Shown here: positions 33,570-42,300 of the stretch, piece by piece | How the letters are laid out: every line of letters starts with the position of its first letter | Numbering within the stretch: position 1 is the stretch's first letter | DNA from: Palsa-504 sp963835775 | Lineage (GTDB): Bacteria; Actinomycetota; Actinomycetes; Streptosporangiales; Streptosporangiaceae | Reading direction: 5' to 3' | DNA: 64,000 bases | Assembly (NCBI GenBank): GCA_963835775.1 | Contig: CAWIHB010000010.1 | Coordinates: 186,001-250,000 of the forward strand | The notes under the pieces: generated by a model | What the model saw: only the letters and a program-made list of their open reading frames with translations | Told to the model about the DNA's origin: nothing | Databases searched by the model: none | Made by a program: the position numbers and the translations under genes

Positions 33570-34429
33570 GCCGAGACCCGCCCAGTGGTGGCCGGTCCCG
33601 ACACGAGGTCGGCGAACGCCTCGTCGAGATCGGCCGGGACGATCCGGATGCCCGCGCCCGGCAGCAGCCGGGCGACCGCGGGCGCTGGCGCGGAGACGCG
33701 CAGTACCTCCCCGTGCAGCTGCACCGGGAGCCCCGCCGCGTCCAGCAGGGCGAAGGCGCGGTTGGCATCCGCGCAGCGCACCTCGGCCACGGTGCGGCCG
33801 CCGATGATGTCGCTGGCCGTGCCCCGGGCGACGGCCTCACCGGCGGCCATCACCACCAGGCGGTCACACTGCTCGGCCTCTTCCATGTTGTGGGTGGTGA
33901 CCAGGACCCCGGCGCCCTGCCCGGCGGCCCGGCGGATGTCCTCCCACAGCCGCACGCGGCCCAGCGGCCCGACGCCCGAGGTGGGCTCGTCCAGGATCAG
34001 CAGCTCCGGCCGGTGGGACAGGGCGACGGCGAATGCGACCTGGCGCTGCGTGCCGAGCGGGAGCCCGCCGACGACCTCGTGCCACCACCCGGCGATGCTG
34101 TCGGGTACCGGTACGGTGATGCGGAAGGCCGCGGCCGTGAAGGCCCAGTTCTCGGCGACGGTGAGGCCGGCGTACAGGCCGAGGGTCTGCGGAACGTAGC
34201 CGACCCGCCGCCGGGTCTCGATCGAGGGTTGGGACCCGAAGAGCCTGATCGTTCCGCTGCTGGGCCGCAGCAACCCGAGCAGCAGGCGGATCAGCGTGGT
34301 CTTGCCTGCCCCGTTCGCCCCGAGCAGCCCGACCACCTCGCTGGGCCCGACGGCCAGGTCGGCCGCGCGGACCGCGGTGAAGTCGCCGAACCGGCGGGTG
34401 ACCCCGCGGGCCTCGGCCAGGTTGTCCAT
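33566..34429 (-). CDS. ABC-2 type exporter ATPase
   Basis: The 287-residue protein has Walker A (GANGAGKTTL), signature region LPLGTQRQVAFAVAL (in place of LSGGQ), Walker B (LLILDEPTSGV) and an H loop (TTHNME). A C-terminal extension of about 70 residues follows, as in drug and lipid exporter ATPases. It lies three bases after the second ATPase gene. The two ATPases may work as a heterodimer. Confidence 0.88.
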   Translation of the reverse strand: MDNLAEARGVTRRFGDFTAVRAADLAVGPSEVVGLLGANGAGKTTLIRLLLGLLRPSSGTIRLFGSQPSIETRRRVGYVPQTLGLYAGLTVAENWAFTAAAFRITVPVPDSIAGWWHEVVGGLPLGTQRQVAFAVALSHRPELLILDEPTSGVGPLGRVRLWEDIRRAAGQGAGVLVTTHNMEEAEQCDRLVVMAAGEAVARGTASDIIGGRTVAEVRCADANRAFALLDAAGLPVQLHGEVLRVSAPAPAVARLLPGAGIRIVPADLDEAFADLVSGPATTGRVSA

Positions 34430-34432
34430 CGC

Positions 34433-35296
34433 CTACCTCCCCTGCTCGGCGTGCTTTTTGTGCCCGCCCTGCTCAGCGTGCTCGGCCTGCTCGCGGGCGA
34501 GCTCGGCCACCAGGACCGCGTCGTCGAAGTCGGGCTGCACCGGCCGCACGCCCGCCGGGAGCCGGCCCGCCGGGTCCCACACCCGCCAGCTGGCCCCGCG
34601 CCGCCAGGACAGCGGGGCGGGGCGGTCGGCCCCGGTGGCGGAGCCGACCGCGCCGGGGATGGCCCGCAGGATGTCCTCAGGTGAACCGCTGGCCAGCACC
34701 TCGCCCGCCTCGAGCAGGATGACGCGGGCGGCCCGGGCGGCCTCGTTCACGTAGGTCGTGCTGACCACCACCGCGGTGCCTGCCGCCGCCGACCGGGCGA
34801 TGAGCCGCCACAGCTCGGTGCGGCTGACCGGGTCGACCCCGGTGGTCGGCTCGTCCAGAATCAGCAGCCCGGGTGCGTGCAGCAGGGCCAGCCCGACCGC
34901 CAGCTTGCGCTGCATCCCGCCGGAGAGCTGAGCGCCGAGCCGGCCGCGCGCCCCGGCCAGCCCGGTCTGCTCCAGGATCTGGGCGGTGCGGCGGCCGCGC
35001 TCGGGCTCGGCCAGCCGGTAGGCGTCGGCCCAGAAGGCCAGGTTCTCCCCCACGGTCAGGTCGGCGTACAGTCCCACGGCAGCCGGGACATAGCCGGTGC
35101 GCTCCTTCGACGGGCGGCGCACCACGCCGGCGTCCGGCTCGAGCAGGCCGGCCAGCACTGCCAGGCAGGTGGACTTCCCGGCCCCGTCCCCGCCGACCAC
35201 GACCGTGATGCGCGCCGGTTCGGCGGGCACCGTGACCCCGGCCAGGGCCACGGTCCGGCCCCGGGTGACGTAAACGTCTTCCAGTCCCCAGCTCAT
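34433..35296 (-). CDS. ABC-2 type exporter ATPase
   Basis: The product (287 residues from ATG 35296) has Walker A (GGDGAGKSTC), signature LSGGMQRKLAVGLAL, Walker B (LLILDEPTTGVDP) and H-loop position Thr (STTYVNEA) in place of the usual His. The start overlaps the permease stop by four bases, which fixes it. The C-terminus is rich in Glu, His and Lys. Confidence 0.88.
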   Translation of the reverse strand: MSWGLEDVYVTRGRTVALAGVTVPAEPARITVVVGGDGAGKSTCLAVLAGLLEPDAGVVRRPSKERTGYVPAAVGLYADLTVGENLAFWADAYRLAEPERGRRTAQILEQTGLAGARGRLGAQLSGGMQRKLAVGLALLHAPGLLILDEPTTGVDPVSRTELWRLIARSAAAGTAVVVSTTYVNEAARAARVILLEAGEVLASGSPEDILRAIPGAVGSATGADRPAPLSWRRGASWRVWDPAGRLPAGVRPVQPDFDDAVLVAELAREQAEHAEQGGHKKHAEQGR

Positions 35297-36378
35297 GCCG
35301 CCTCCGCCTGGCCGGCCCGGGCCGCGGGCTCGGCCTGGCCGAGGTCCCGTTTCCCCGTCCCGGGCGCCAGGTCGCGGCGGAACCTGACGATGGCCAGGCC
35401 GAGCACGACCACGCCGAGCAGGGCCAGCAGCCCGAGCGGCTGCCACAGAGCCGTGATCGGCATCGCCTTCAGCATGACGCCCCGGCTGATCTGGATGAAG
35501 TAGCTGAGCGGGAGCACATAGGAGATCCATCGCACCCCGGCCGCCATCGAGGACACCGGGAAGATCAGGCCGGACAGCAGCACCTGCGGCAGCAGGATCA
35601 TGAACGCCAGCTGGATGGCCTGGCCCTGGTTCTGCAACACGGTCGAGATCAGCACGCCCATGCCCAGGGTCACCAGCAGGAACAGCGCCGCGCCCAGGGC
35701 GAAGACCGCGACGTTGCCGGCAAACGGCACGTGGAACAGGCTGATGCCGATGACCAGGATGAGCACGAGGTCAACGGCGGCCACGATCAGGTAGGGCGCG
35801 ATCTTGCCCGCGATGACGTCCCAGGCCCGGAACGGCATGACCGCGAGCTGTTCCAGCGTGCCTGACTGCCGCTCGCGGACCACGCCGAGGCTCGTGATCA
35901 GCGTCCCGATGAACACCAGGATCAGCCCGGCCAGGCCCGGGACCATCACCCACAACGTGGTCAGGTTCGGGTTGTAGAGGATCTGCACCCGCGGAGCCGC
36001 GGCGCCCGCCGGCGCCAGGTGCGCCAGCGCGGTCTCCGCGGTTTCCACGGAGAACAGCTGCGTCCCGTCGAGCAGCACGAGCGGGCGGCCACTGCCGGTC
36101 ACGACCGCGAGGACGTCCTGTCCGTCGCGCAGCCGAACCCGGGCGGCGGCCTCGTCCCCGGCGGGATTCACCTCGTTGACGCTGAACGTCGGCGGGCGCA
36201 GCAACCCGGCCGCCTGCTGGGCGCTGGGACCGACCGTGACCACCGGGATGTCATGGACCTTGAAGTTGGCGGCGTAGCCGAACACCACCAGCAGGAGGAC
36301 CGGCAAGACGATCATCATCGCCATCGTGCGCCGGTCTCGCCGCAGTTCCCGGAACTCCTTGGCCACCATTGCCCACAC
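35293..36378 (-). CDS. ABC-2 type exporter permease
   Basis: The 361-residue protein has one N-terminal helix, a large extracytoplasmic loop (about residues 45-165) and five further helices, with the family pattern GVVRERQSGTLEQL (about 190-205). This is the YhhJ/YbhS/R type. The GTG start is preceded by AAGGAGG at five bases. It is the first gene of a permease-ATPase-ATPase-TetR operon. Confidence 0.9.
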   Translation of the reverse strand: MWAMVAKEFRELRRDRRTMAMMIVLPVLLLVVFGYAANFKVHDIPVVTVGPSAQQAAGLLRPPTFSVNEVNPAGDEAAARVRLRDGQDVLAVVTGSGRPLVLLDGTQLFSVETAETALAHLAPAGAAAPRVQILYNPNLTTLWVMVPGLAGLILVFIGTLITSLGVVRERQSGTLEQLAVMPFRAWDVIAGKIAPYLIVAAVDLVLILVIGISLFHVPFAGNVAVFALGAALFLLVTLGMGVLISTVLQNQGQAIQLAFMILLPQVLLSGLIFPVSSMAAGVRWISYVLPLSYFIQISRGVMLKAMPITALWQPLGLLALLGVVVLGLAIVRFRRDLAPGTGKRDLGQAEPAARAGQAEAA

Positions 36379-36393
36379 GCCGGCCTCCTTAAG

Positions 36394-36423
36394 TCAACAT
36401 CCATTGAACTCTACAGTTGTTGA
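36394..36423. promoter_or_regulatory. candidate TetR operator in the exporter promoter
   Basis: TCAACA at 36394-36399 and TGTTGA at 36418-36423 form an inverted repeat with an 18-base spacer, in an unusually AT-rich stretch just upstream of the permease ribosome binding site. Confidence 0.4.
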
Positions 36424-36453
36424 TTTATATCCCGGCCGCGGCGCGCCTGTCCC

Positions 36454-36540
36454 GGGCCGAAGGTCCCGGGACGCCCGGGCTGAACGCCCGTAGCCGGTTC
36501 CGGCCCGAGGCCGGAGCCTGGAAGACGGGACCGCTATCCC
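36454..36540. promoter_or_regulatory. two DevR-type boxes upstream of acyl-CoA ligase
   Basis: GGGCCGAAGGTCCC at 36454-36467 and GGGACCGCTATCCC at 36527-36540 are 73 bp apart. The second ends 24 bases before the ATG at 36565, close enough to overlap the promoter or leader. Confidence 0.6.
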
Positions 36541-36564
36541 GGTATCCGTAACCGAGGAGGGGCC

Positions 36565-38319
36565 ATGAGCTTCAACCTTGCTGTCATCCTCAGCGAAACC
36601 GCGTACGCGGCGCCAGACCGGCCGGTGGCGGTGTACGACGGCGGCCGGCTGACCTACCGCGAGCTCGACCAGGCGTCTGGCCTGCTCTCCGCGGCGTTGA
36701 CGGCGTCCGGGATCGAGCCCGGGGACCGGGTCGCGCTGCAGCTGCCCAACATCCCGCAGTTCCTGATCTCCTACTTCGGGATCCTCAAGGCAGGCGCGGT
36801 CGTGGTGCCGCTCAACGTCCTGCTCCGGGCCCCAGAGGTGGCCTTTCATCTCAGCGACAGCGGCGCCCGAGTCCTGATCACCTGGGACGGGGTGCTGGCC
36901 GAGGCAGCCAAGGGCGCCGAGGTCGCGGGGGTCGAGACGATCTACGCGGTCGGGCCAGCGGGCGGTTCTGACGGGGTCGTTCCCTTTGAGCGGCTGCTCG
37001 GCGGGGTGGCTGTGCCCGGGGAGATCGCCACCAGGGAGCCGACGGACACGGCCGTCATCGTCTACACCTCCGGCACGACCGGACGGCCCAAGGGCGCCGA
37101 GCTCACCCACCTCCAGCTGTACATGAATGCCGATATCCCTGGCCGGCTGTTCGACGTGCAGCCAGACGACGTGGTGATCACCGCACTGCCGCTGTTCCAT
37201 GTGTTCGGGCTGTCCAGCATCCTGGACATTTGCGTGCGGTTCGGCTGCACCATGTCGCTGGTCCCCCGGTTCACCGCGGCCGCGGCGCTGGCCGCGATCC
37301 AGCGCGACCGGATCACCATTTTCGAGGGCGTGCCCACCATGTTCGCCGACCTGCTGTCCTGCCCGGACCTGGACGCCTACGACCTGTCCTCGCTGCGGGT
37401 GGCCATCTCCGGCGGGGCGTCCATTCCCGCGCCCGTGCTCGACGCGTTCGAGCAGCGGCTGGGCCTGGTCATCCTGGAGGGCTACGGCATGACGGAGACC
37501 GCGTCGACGACGACCTTCAACCCGAGCGCAGCCGAGCGCCGCGCCTACAGCGTCGGCAAGCCCATCTGGGGCACTCAGACCCAGGTCTGGGACCCAGCCG
37601 GCCACCGGCTGCCGCCCGGCCAGGAAAACGTGGGCGAGATCGTCACCCGCGGCCTGCACGTGATGAAGGGATACTGGCACAACCCCGAGGCCACTGCCGC
37701 CGCCTTCACCGGCGACTGGCTGCACACCGGCGACCTCGGCTACTTCGACGAGGACGGGTTCTTGTTCATCGTCAGCCGCCAGAAGGAACTCATCATCAGG
37801 GGCGGGTACAACGTCTACCCGAGCGAGATCGAGAACGTGCTGCACGCGCACCCGGCGATCGCCGAGGCCGCCGTGGTCGGCGTGCCCGACGAGCGGCTCG
37901 GCGAGGAAGTAATGGCCGTGGTCATCCTCCGGCCGGGCATGGTACTGGCCGAGCACGAGCTCGTCTCCTACTGCGGGCAGCAGCTGGCCGCCTACAAGTG
38001 CCCGCGGAGCTACCAGTTCCGCGCGCAGCTGCCCAAGAACACGCTGGGCAAGGTCCTGAAGGACGAACTGGTCCGGATGGCCGGGTTAGAGCCGCATTGC
38101 TGCAAGCCGATGGCAATGATCTGGAAGCCGACCCGGGCGTCGCCGCTCAGCTCACGTGCTGGTGGCCGTTGGGCTGGCCGATTCCGTACTCGTGCCCGGC
38201 AGGCTGCCCCTGACCTGATGGCTGGCCGTCCATGGTCTTCTGATCGAAGAACTCGCGGAACGCCGCGAAGGCCCGCGCGCCGTAGACCGTGGCCGGGCCG
38301 CCGTTCATCAGGAACGTGA
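36565..38319 (+). CDS. AMP-forming long-chain acyl-CoA ligase with runaway C-terminus
   Basis: The protein has the adenylation motifs VIVYTSGTTGRPKGAELTH, GYGMTET, GDLGYFDEDGFLFIVSR and the catalytic Lys region LPKNTLGKVLKDEL at about residue 500. Family proteins end within about ten residues of that point. Here the frame continues for about 75 Arg/Pro-rich residues, antisense to the next gene, which overlaps it by 173 bases. The normal stop was probably lost by a small change after about 38090. GAGGAGGGGCC precedes the ATG. It would activate fatty or other acids and is a candidate substrate for the Pat/AcuC pair. Confidence 0.85.
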   Translation: MSFNLAVILSETAYAAPDRPVAVYDGGRLTYRELDQASGLLSAALTASGIEPGDRVALQLPNIPQFLISYFGILKAGAVVVPLNVLLRAPEVAFHLSDSGARVLITWDGVLAEAAKGAEVAGVETIYAVGPAGGSDGVVPFERLLGGVAVPGEIATREPTDTAVIVYTSGTTGRPKGAELTHLQLYMNADIPGRLFDVQPDDVVITALPLFHVFGLSSILDICVRFGCTMSLVPRFTAAAALAAIQRDRITIFEGVPTMFADLLSCPDLDAYDLSSLRVAISGGASIPAPVLDAFEQRLGLVILEGYGMTETASTTTFNPSAAERRAYSVGKPIWGTQTQVWDPAGHRLPPGQENVGEIVTRGLHVMKGYWHNPEATAAAFTGDWLHTGDLGYFDEDGFLFIVSRQKELIIRGGYNVYPSEIENVLHAHPAIAEAAVVGVPDERLGEEVMAVVILRPGMVLAEHELVSYCGQQLAAYKCPRSYQFRAQLPKNTLGKVLKDELVRMAGLEPHCCKPMAMIWKPTRASPLSSRAGGRWAGRFRTRARQAAPDLMAGRPWSSDRRTRGTPRRPARRRPWPGRRSSGT

Positions 38320-38578
38320 CGCCAATCGTCTCGGCGGCTTCCTGCGGCGTGGCGCCGTGCTGCACGGCAGCATGGGCGTGGGCGGCGATGCAGCCGTCGC
38401 ACTCCTTGCTGACCGCGATGGCCAGGGCGATGAGCTCCTTGGTCCTGACGTCCAGCACCCCGGCCGCCAGCGCGGAATCGTGCAGTTCCCGGTAGCCCGC
38501 GTAGACCTGCGGGATCGCATGCCGCAGGTCCCGCGTCGGCACCGCCAGGTCGTCGCGCACTGCCTTTCCGTAACTCAT
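38147..38578 (-). CDS. AhpD-like carboxymuconolactone decarboxylase family protein
   Basis: The 143-residue protein carries the AhpD motif ECDGCIAAHAHAAVQHGAT (CxxC followed by His) within a helical CMD domain (about residues 20-110). These proteins are small peroxidases or disulfide reductases. A Gly/Gln/His-rich tail (about residues 118-143) is unusual and could bind metal. GAAAGGGGCAGGCT precedes the ATG. A DevR-type box lies 67 bases upstream. Confidence 0.88.
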   Translation of the reverse strand: MSYGKAVRDDLAVPTRDLRHAIPQVYAGYRELHDSALAAGVLDVRTKELIALAIAVSKECDGCIAAHAHAAVQHGATPQEAAETIGVTFLMNGGPATVYGARAFAAFREFFDQKTMDGQPSGQGQPAGHEYGIGQPNGHQHVS

Positions 38579-38921
38579 AGCCTGCCCCTTTCACATGACT
38601 GTCCAGATACCTCCGGGAGTATGTGATCCCGGGGCGGCGTACTAGGGTCATAGGTCCCGGCCTGCGAAGAGCCGCGGCCAGGGTACCGGCCAGTGGTGTT
38701 CACGGGCGCGACGGGCCGAGCAGGATCCGATCTCCACTCCCGCCCGCGCTGCCGCATCCCTGGCCCGGCTTTCTTATTTGGGATTCGGTGATCCGCTGCC
38801 GCCCCAGTAGCACTACCCGGCGCCCGTCTGCCTACCTCAGACGGGTTCACCCCCGGCCTGGCCCCTGGGTCGGGGCTTCGGGCCGGGGGTGAGCCGGACT
38901 GTGCGGGGTTGGCGGGTGGGG
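38579..38921. promoter_or_regulatory. intergenic region with DevR-type box (38645-38658) and two terminator hairpins
   Basis: GGGTCATAGGTCCC at 38645-38658 is a good DevR-type site for the AhpD-like gene. An 8-bp hairpin (38823-38830 with 38838-38845) and a larger nested one (12-bp outer stem 38847-38858 with 38881-38892) lie just after the stop of the membrane protein gene and should terminate it. No gene is seen here. Confidence 0.65.
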
Positions 38922-39515
38922 TTATGCGGTCTTGGCGGGGTCGGTGGTGGGGGTGATGGCTTCGTGGGTGATCTCGGGCCGGTGGCCCAGGGTCAGGCCG
39001 AACAAGGTGCCGATGGCGGCCAGGCCGCCCAGGCCGAAGGCGATCAGCGCGGCGATGTAGGTGATCTGCGAGACCTTCCACCAGCCGTACGCGTTCAGCA
39101 GCATCGACCGCAGCGTCTCACCCTTGAACACCGTGTTCACCAGCCCGGCCAGCTGCGTGTTGCCCGGCTGGGCCAGCGACTCGGCCGACAGCTGGGAGTA
39201 GGTCTTGCCGCCGCCCATGTTGACGATGTGCTGGGCGATGAAATGATCGGCGTAAGCCTCGGCCTGCTGCCCGGTCAGCAGCTGCTGCCCGGCATACTGC
39301 GACACCGACGGGATCATGTTCGGGGTGATCTCGGTGCCCGCCTTGGCGTGCGCGAACGCCGACGCCGGCGGGAAGTAGATCTGCTGGGCCGACAGCTGAT
39401 TCTGCACCGTGTTGTGCACGTAAGCCGACCCCCACAGCAGCAGCCCCCCGGCCACCAGCAAAATCGCCGCGGCGGCGAACCCCGCCAGGGCAGTAACACG
39501 AGAAGAGCGGCGCAT
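38922..39515 (-). CDS. two-TM membrane protein with extracytoplasmic domain
   Basis: The 197-residue product has an N-terminal helix (about residues 8-30), an extracytoplasmic domain of about 110 residues rich in Gln, Ser and Ala, and two closely spaced C-terminal hydrophobic segments (about 140-175), ending in a short polar tail. GGAGG seven bases upstream fixes ATG 39515. I do not recognise a named family. It shares a DevR-box promoter region with GAPDH, so it is probably induced with it. Confidence 0.75.
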   Translation of the reverse strand: MRRSSRVTALAGFAAAAILLVAGGLLLWGSAYVHNTVQNQLSAQQIYFPPASAFAHAKAGTEITPNMIPSVSQYAGQQLLTGQQAEAYADHFIAQHIVNMGGGKTYSQLSAESLAQPGNTQLAGLVNTVFKGETLRSMLLNAYGWWKVSQITYIAALIAFGLGGLAAIGTLFGLTLGHRPEITHEAITPTTDPAKTA

Positions 39516-39637
39516 CGTGATGCCTCCTTGCCAACGCGGACCCAGGACCTTCACCCGGCCCGCCAGACTTGAACTGACACCCCAACCATCCCTCCCGCAC
39601 CGCCCACGCCCCCACGGCCAGACGTCATCTTTAGTCC

Positions 39638-39698
39638 AGGACCTCCGTCACCAATGCCCGGGACCGCGAACAGGGGCGCCACCAGGGACGATGGTCCC
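39638..39698. promoter_or_regulatory. array of DevR-type boxes between membrane protein and GAPDH genes
   Basis: AGGACCTCCGTCAC (39638-39651), a left half-site GGGACCGCGAACAG (39660-39673, 22 bp on) and GGGACGATGGTCCC (39685-39698, a full palindrome) lie in the divergent region. The last is 83 bases before the gap start. Confidence 0.7.
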
Positions 39699-39780
39699 GC
39701 GGGTATGTGCCCAATGGCGCTATCCGTCTGCCGTTGGTCCGAGAAGGCTGCTGACCGAAGGACCAATGAGGAGGAACCAT

Positions 39781-40785
39781 ATGACTACCAGGGTGGGCAT
39801 CAACGGCTTCGGCCGGATCGGCCGGGCGTTCATGCGGCGGGCGCTGGAGCGCCCCGACCTGGAGGTGGTGGCGGTCAACGACATCACCGACGCGCGGACG
39901 CTGGCACACCTGCTGGCATTCGACTCCACCTACGGCCGGCTGGGGCGCACCGTGGAGCACACCAACGACGCGCTGATCATCGACGGCCGCCAGGTCCCGG
40001 TGCTGGCTCAGCGCGACCCGGCCCAGATCGACTGGGGCACCCTCGGCGCCAACATCGTCATCGAGTCCACCGGCAAGTTCAACACCCGCGACGGCGCGCA
40101 GCTGCATCTCAAGGGCGGCGCCCGTAAGGTGCTGCTCTCTGCGCCCGGCAAGGACGTGGACCTGACGGTAGTCCTGGGCGTCAACCAGGACGCTTACGAC
40201 CCGAGCCGTCACGACGTCATCTCCAACGCCTCCTGCACCACCAACTGCGTGGCCCCGATGGCCAAGGTGCTGCATGACGCGTTCGGCATCGAGCGCGGCT
40301 TCATGACGACCATACACGCCTACACCGGCGACCAGGTGCTGCTCGACGCCCCGCACAAGGACCTGCGCCGGGCCCGGTCGGCCGCGGCCAGCATTATCCC
40401 CACCACCACCGGCGCCGCCCGGGCCACCGGGCTGGTCATCCCCGACCTGGCCGGCAGGCTCGACGGCATCGCAGTCCGGGTCCCCGTCCAGGACGGATCC
40501 CTGACCGACCTGGCCGTCGTGGTCAGCCGCGACGTTACCGCCGAGGAGGTCAACCAGGCCTTCGCCGCCGCTGCGGCGTCCGGCCCGCTGCATGGCCTGC
40601 TGTACTACAGCACCGACCCGATTGTCTCCTGCGACATCATTGGCGAGTCCGCGTCCTGCATCTTCGACTCGCCGCTGACCCAGGCGTCCGGGACGCTGGT
40701 CAAGGTGTTCGGCTGGTACGACAACGAATGGGGTTACACCTGCCGTCTCACCGACCTGGCCGCCTTGGTGGGCAGCCAGCTGTAG
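39781..40785 (+). CDS. gap: glyceraldehyde-3-phosphate dehydrogenase
   Basis: At 334 residues this is a full-length type I GAPDH: GINGFGRIGR NAD site, Asp in VAVNDITD that favours NAD over NADP, catalytic Cys in SNASCTTNCVAP, and a WYDNEWGYTCRL end. AGGAGGAACCAT precedes the ATG, which agrees with the family start. It is not next to pgk, unlike the usual actinobacterial gap-pgk-tpi operon, which supports a stress-specific copy. Confidence 0.95.
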   Translation: MTTRVGINGFGRIGRAFMRRALERPDLEVVAVNDITDARTLAHLLAFDSTYGRLGRTVEHTNDALIIDGRQVPVLAQRDPAQIDWGTLGANIVIESTGKFNTRDGAQLHLKGGARKVLLSAPGKDVDLTVVLGVNQDAYDPSRHDVISNASCTTNCVAPMAKVLHDAFGIERGFMTTIHAYTGDQVLLDAPHKDLRRARSAAASIIPTTTGAARATGLVIPDLAGRLDGIAVRVPVQDGSLTDLAVVVSRDVTAEEVNQAFAAAAASGPLHGLLYYSTDPIVSCDIIGESASCIFDSPLTQASGTLVKVFGWYDNEWGYTCRLTDLAALVGSQL

Positions 40786-40804
40786 GCCTCAGCCGGTTCA
40801 CCCC

Positions 40805-40832
40805 AGCGGGGCCGCTCCCGGGCGGCCCCGCT
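40805..40832. terminator. hairpin terminator after gap
   Basis: A perfect 10-bp stem (40805-40814 with 40823-40832) with an 8-base loop begins 20 bases after the stop and is followed by a pyrimidine-rich stretch. Confidence 0.85.
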
Positions 40833-40924
40833 TCCCTTCTGTAAGGGTCACGGGCCCTGGACAGAGCGGGCCGATCGCGCGAAGATCGTGATCTGACGGC
40901 ACCACCCGGCCGTTTTAGTAGTTA

Positions 40925-42175
40925 ATGTCCGGGAACGAGCGCCCCGCCGCCGTCCTGGACGATGCCGCCGAGGACCTCAATATGGCACCCGAACCCGGAC
41001 CGGTGAGCCTGGGGGAGATTAACCCCCAGGATCCGGTCGCGACGGATCCATCACCCTTTGGCAAACCGGGGCTGGCGGTCAGGGTCGGCCCGTTCGCGCT
41101 GGTGGCGGTCGCCGCCGAAGCCAGCCTGGCCCTGCCGCCCGGTACCCGGGTGGGCACCGCGGTCATCTTCAGCCTGGTCCTCCTGGCGGCGGTGGCGCTG
41201 GCGTTCCTGCTTCCCTGGGACCTGCTGCCCGCCTGGATGCGCGTGCTCGTCCCCCTGGCCTGCACCGGATGGGCGCTCGCCCTCACCCTGGCCGCAGGCG
41301 CCGTCTCGGGCATAGGCCTGGTCGTGCTGATCCCGCTCATCTGGACCGCCCTGTTCCTGCACCCCTGGGAGTCGGCTTGTGTCGTGGCCGCGATCGTGGC
41401 CGCCGAGGCCGTTGTTTCGGTGGCCCAGTCTGTGCCGGACGCGGTCACGGTCCGCCGTGTGCTGCTGTGGGCCGCCCTCGGCGGCCTGCTCGCGGTGGCC
41501 ACGCACGGCCTCAGGGACCGGATCCGCCAGTCCCAGCTGGCTAGCGCGCAGCTGCAGGAACGCCTCCGCGAGCTCACGATCGTCCAGGACAGGGACCGCC
41601 TGGCCGCCGCTCTCCAGGAGAGTGTCGTCCAGCGGATCTTCGGAGCCGGGCTGAAACTGCAGAGTGTCCTGTCCCTGCCGGCCAGGGCCGAGGTGCGGCG
41701 GCAGGTGGAATCGTCCGTAGCCGATCTCGACGACGCCATCCGCCTGCTCAGGCAGGCGATCTTCGGCCTGGAGCGCCGGCTGGACGACCCTAGCCTGCGG
41801 CAGCGGGTGCTGCAGTTGTGCGGCGAGCTGTCGCCCGTACCCGAGATCACCTTCGCCGGGCCCGTGGACGCTGCGCTGCCCGCGGCGGCAGGCGACCAGC
41901 TGGTCGACATGCTGCGGACGGCTCTCGGGCTGATCGGGCCGGAGGCCCGGCAGACTTCGGTCGACCTGCGAGCCGGTGACGCGCTGACCGTCGTGGTGAC
42001 CGGGACCAGCCCGGACTGGCCATCAGCCGACGGCGGCGGATCCGGACCGGACTTCTCCTCCTTGCGGGACCGGGCAGGCCAGGCTGGGATCGCGGTCGAG
42101 GTCGGGCCGGTCCAGGGTGGCGCCCGGCTGGCCTGGAGCCTGCCGCTTCAATCCGGCCCGCCTGCGGCCGGCTGA
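40925..42175 (+). CDS. membrane-anchored DevS-like protein lacking the phosphoacceptor His
   Basis: The 416-residue protein has about six membrane helices (residues about 45-190), a HisKA_3-type helix (VQDRDRLAAALQESVVQRIFGAGLKLQS, about 215-245) and a remnant ATPase domain to the end. The RDLHD motif reads AALQE, so the phosphoacceptor His is Gln. The ATPase N box is not recognisable, while a LRDRAGQAGI end corresponds to the last helix of DevS. It is thus a pseudokinase. A weak DevR-type site (AGGGTCACGGGCCC, 40844-40857) lies upstream. It could titrate or tune the true DevS by forming heterodimers; this is inference. Confidence 0.8.
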   Translation: MSGNERPAAVLDDAAEDLNMAPEPGPVSLGEINPQDPVATDPSPFGKPGLAVRVGPFALVAVAAEASLALPPGTRVGTAVIFSLVLLAAVALAFLLPWDLLPAWMRVLVPLACTGWALALTLAAGAVSGIGLVVLIPLIWTALFLHPWESACVVAAIVAAEAVVSVAQSVPDAVTVRRVLLWAALGGLLAVATHGLRDRIRQSQLASAQLQERLRELTIVQDRDRLAAALQESVVQRIFGAGLKLQSVLSLPARAEVRRQVESSVADLDDAIRLLRQAIFGLERRLDDPSLRQRVLQLCGELSPVPEITFAGPVDAALPAAAGDQLVDMLRTALGLIGPEARQTSVDLRAGDALTVVVTGTSPDWPSADGGGSGPDFSSLRDRAGQAGIAVEVGPVQGGARLAWSLPLQSGPPAAG

Positions 42176-42205
42176 CCCGCCGGGCCTCCGGAGCTCAGGT
42201 CGCAA

Positions 42206-42219
42206 CCGACCAAGGTCCC
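42206..42219. promoter_or_regulatory. DevR-type box upstream of USP gene
   Basis: CCGACCAAGGTCCC has a perfect core and right half-site and lies 82 bases before the ATG at 42301. Confidence 0.55.
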
Positions 42220-42300
42220 CCGCCCAGGCGGCGAAGGGCCCTGACCCGCACGCAAGCGGCGGCGTCAGGCTGAGGGTGATGGATCCTGAGGAGGCCCGCG

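Noticed and set aside
36394..37956. 520-codon minus-strand frame over the acyl-CoA ligase
   Set aside because: Antisense to clear adenylation motifs; no start signal of its own.
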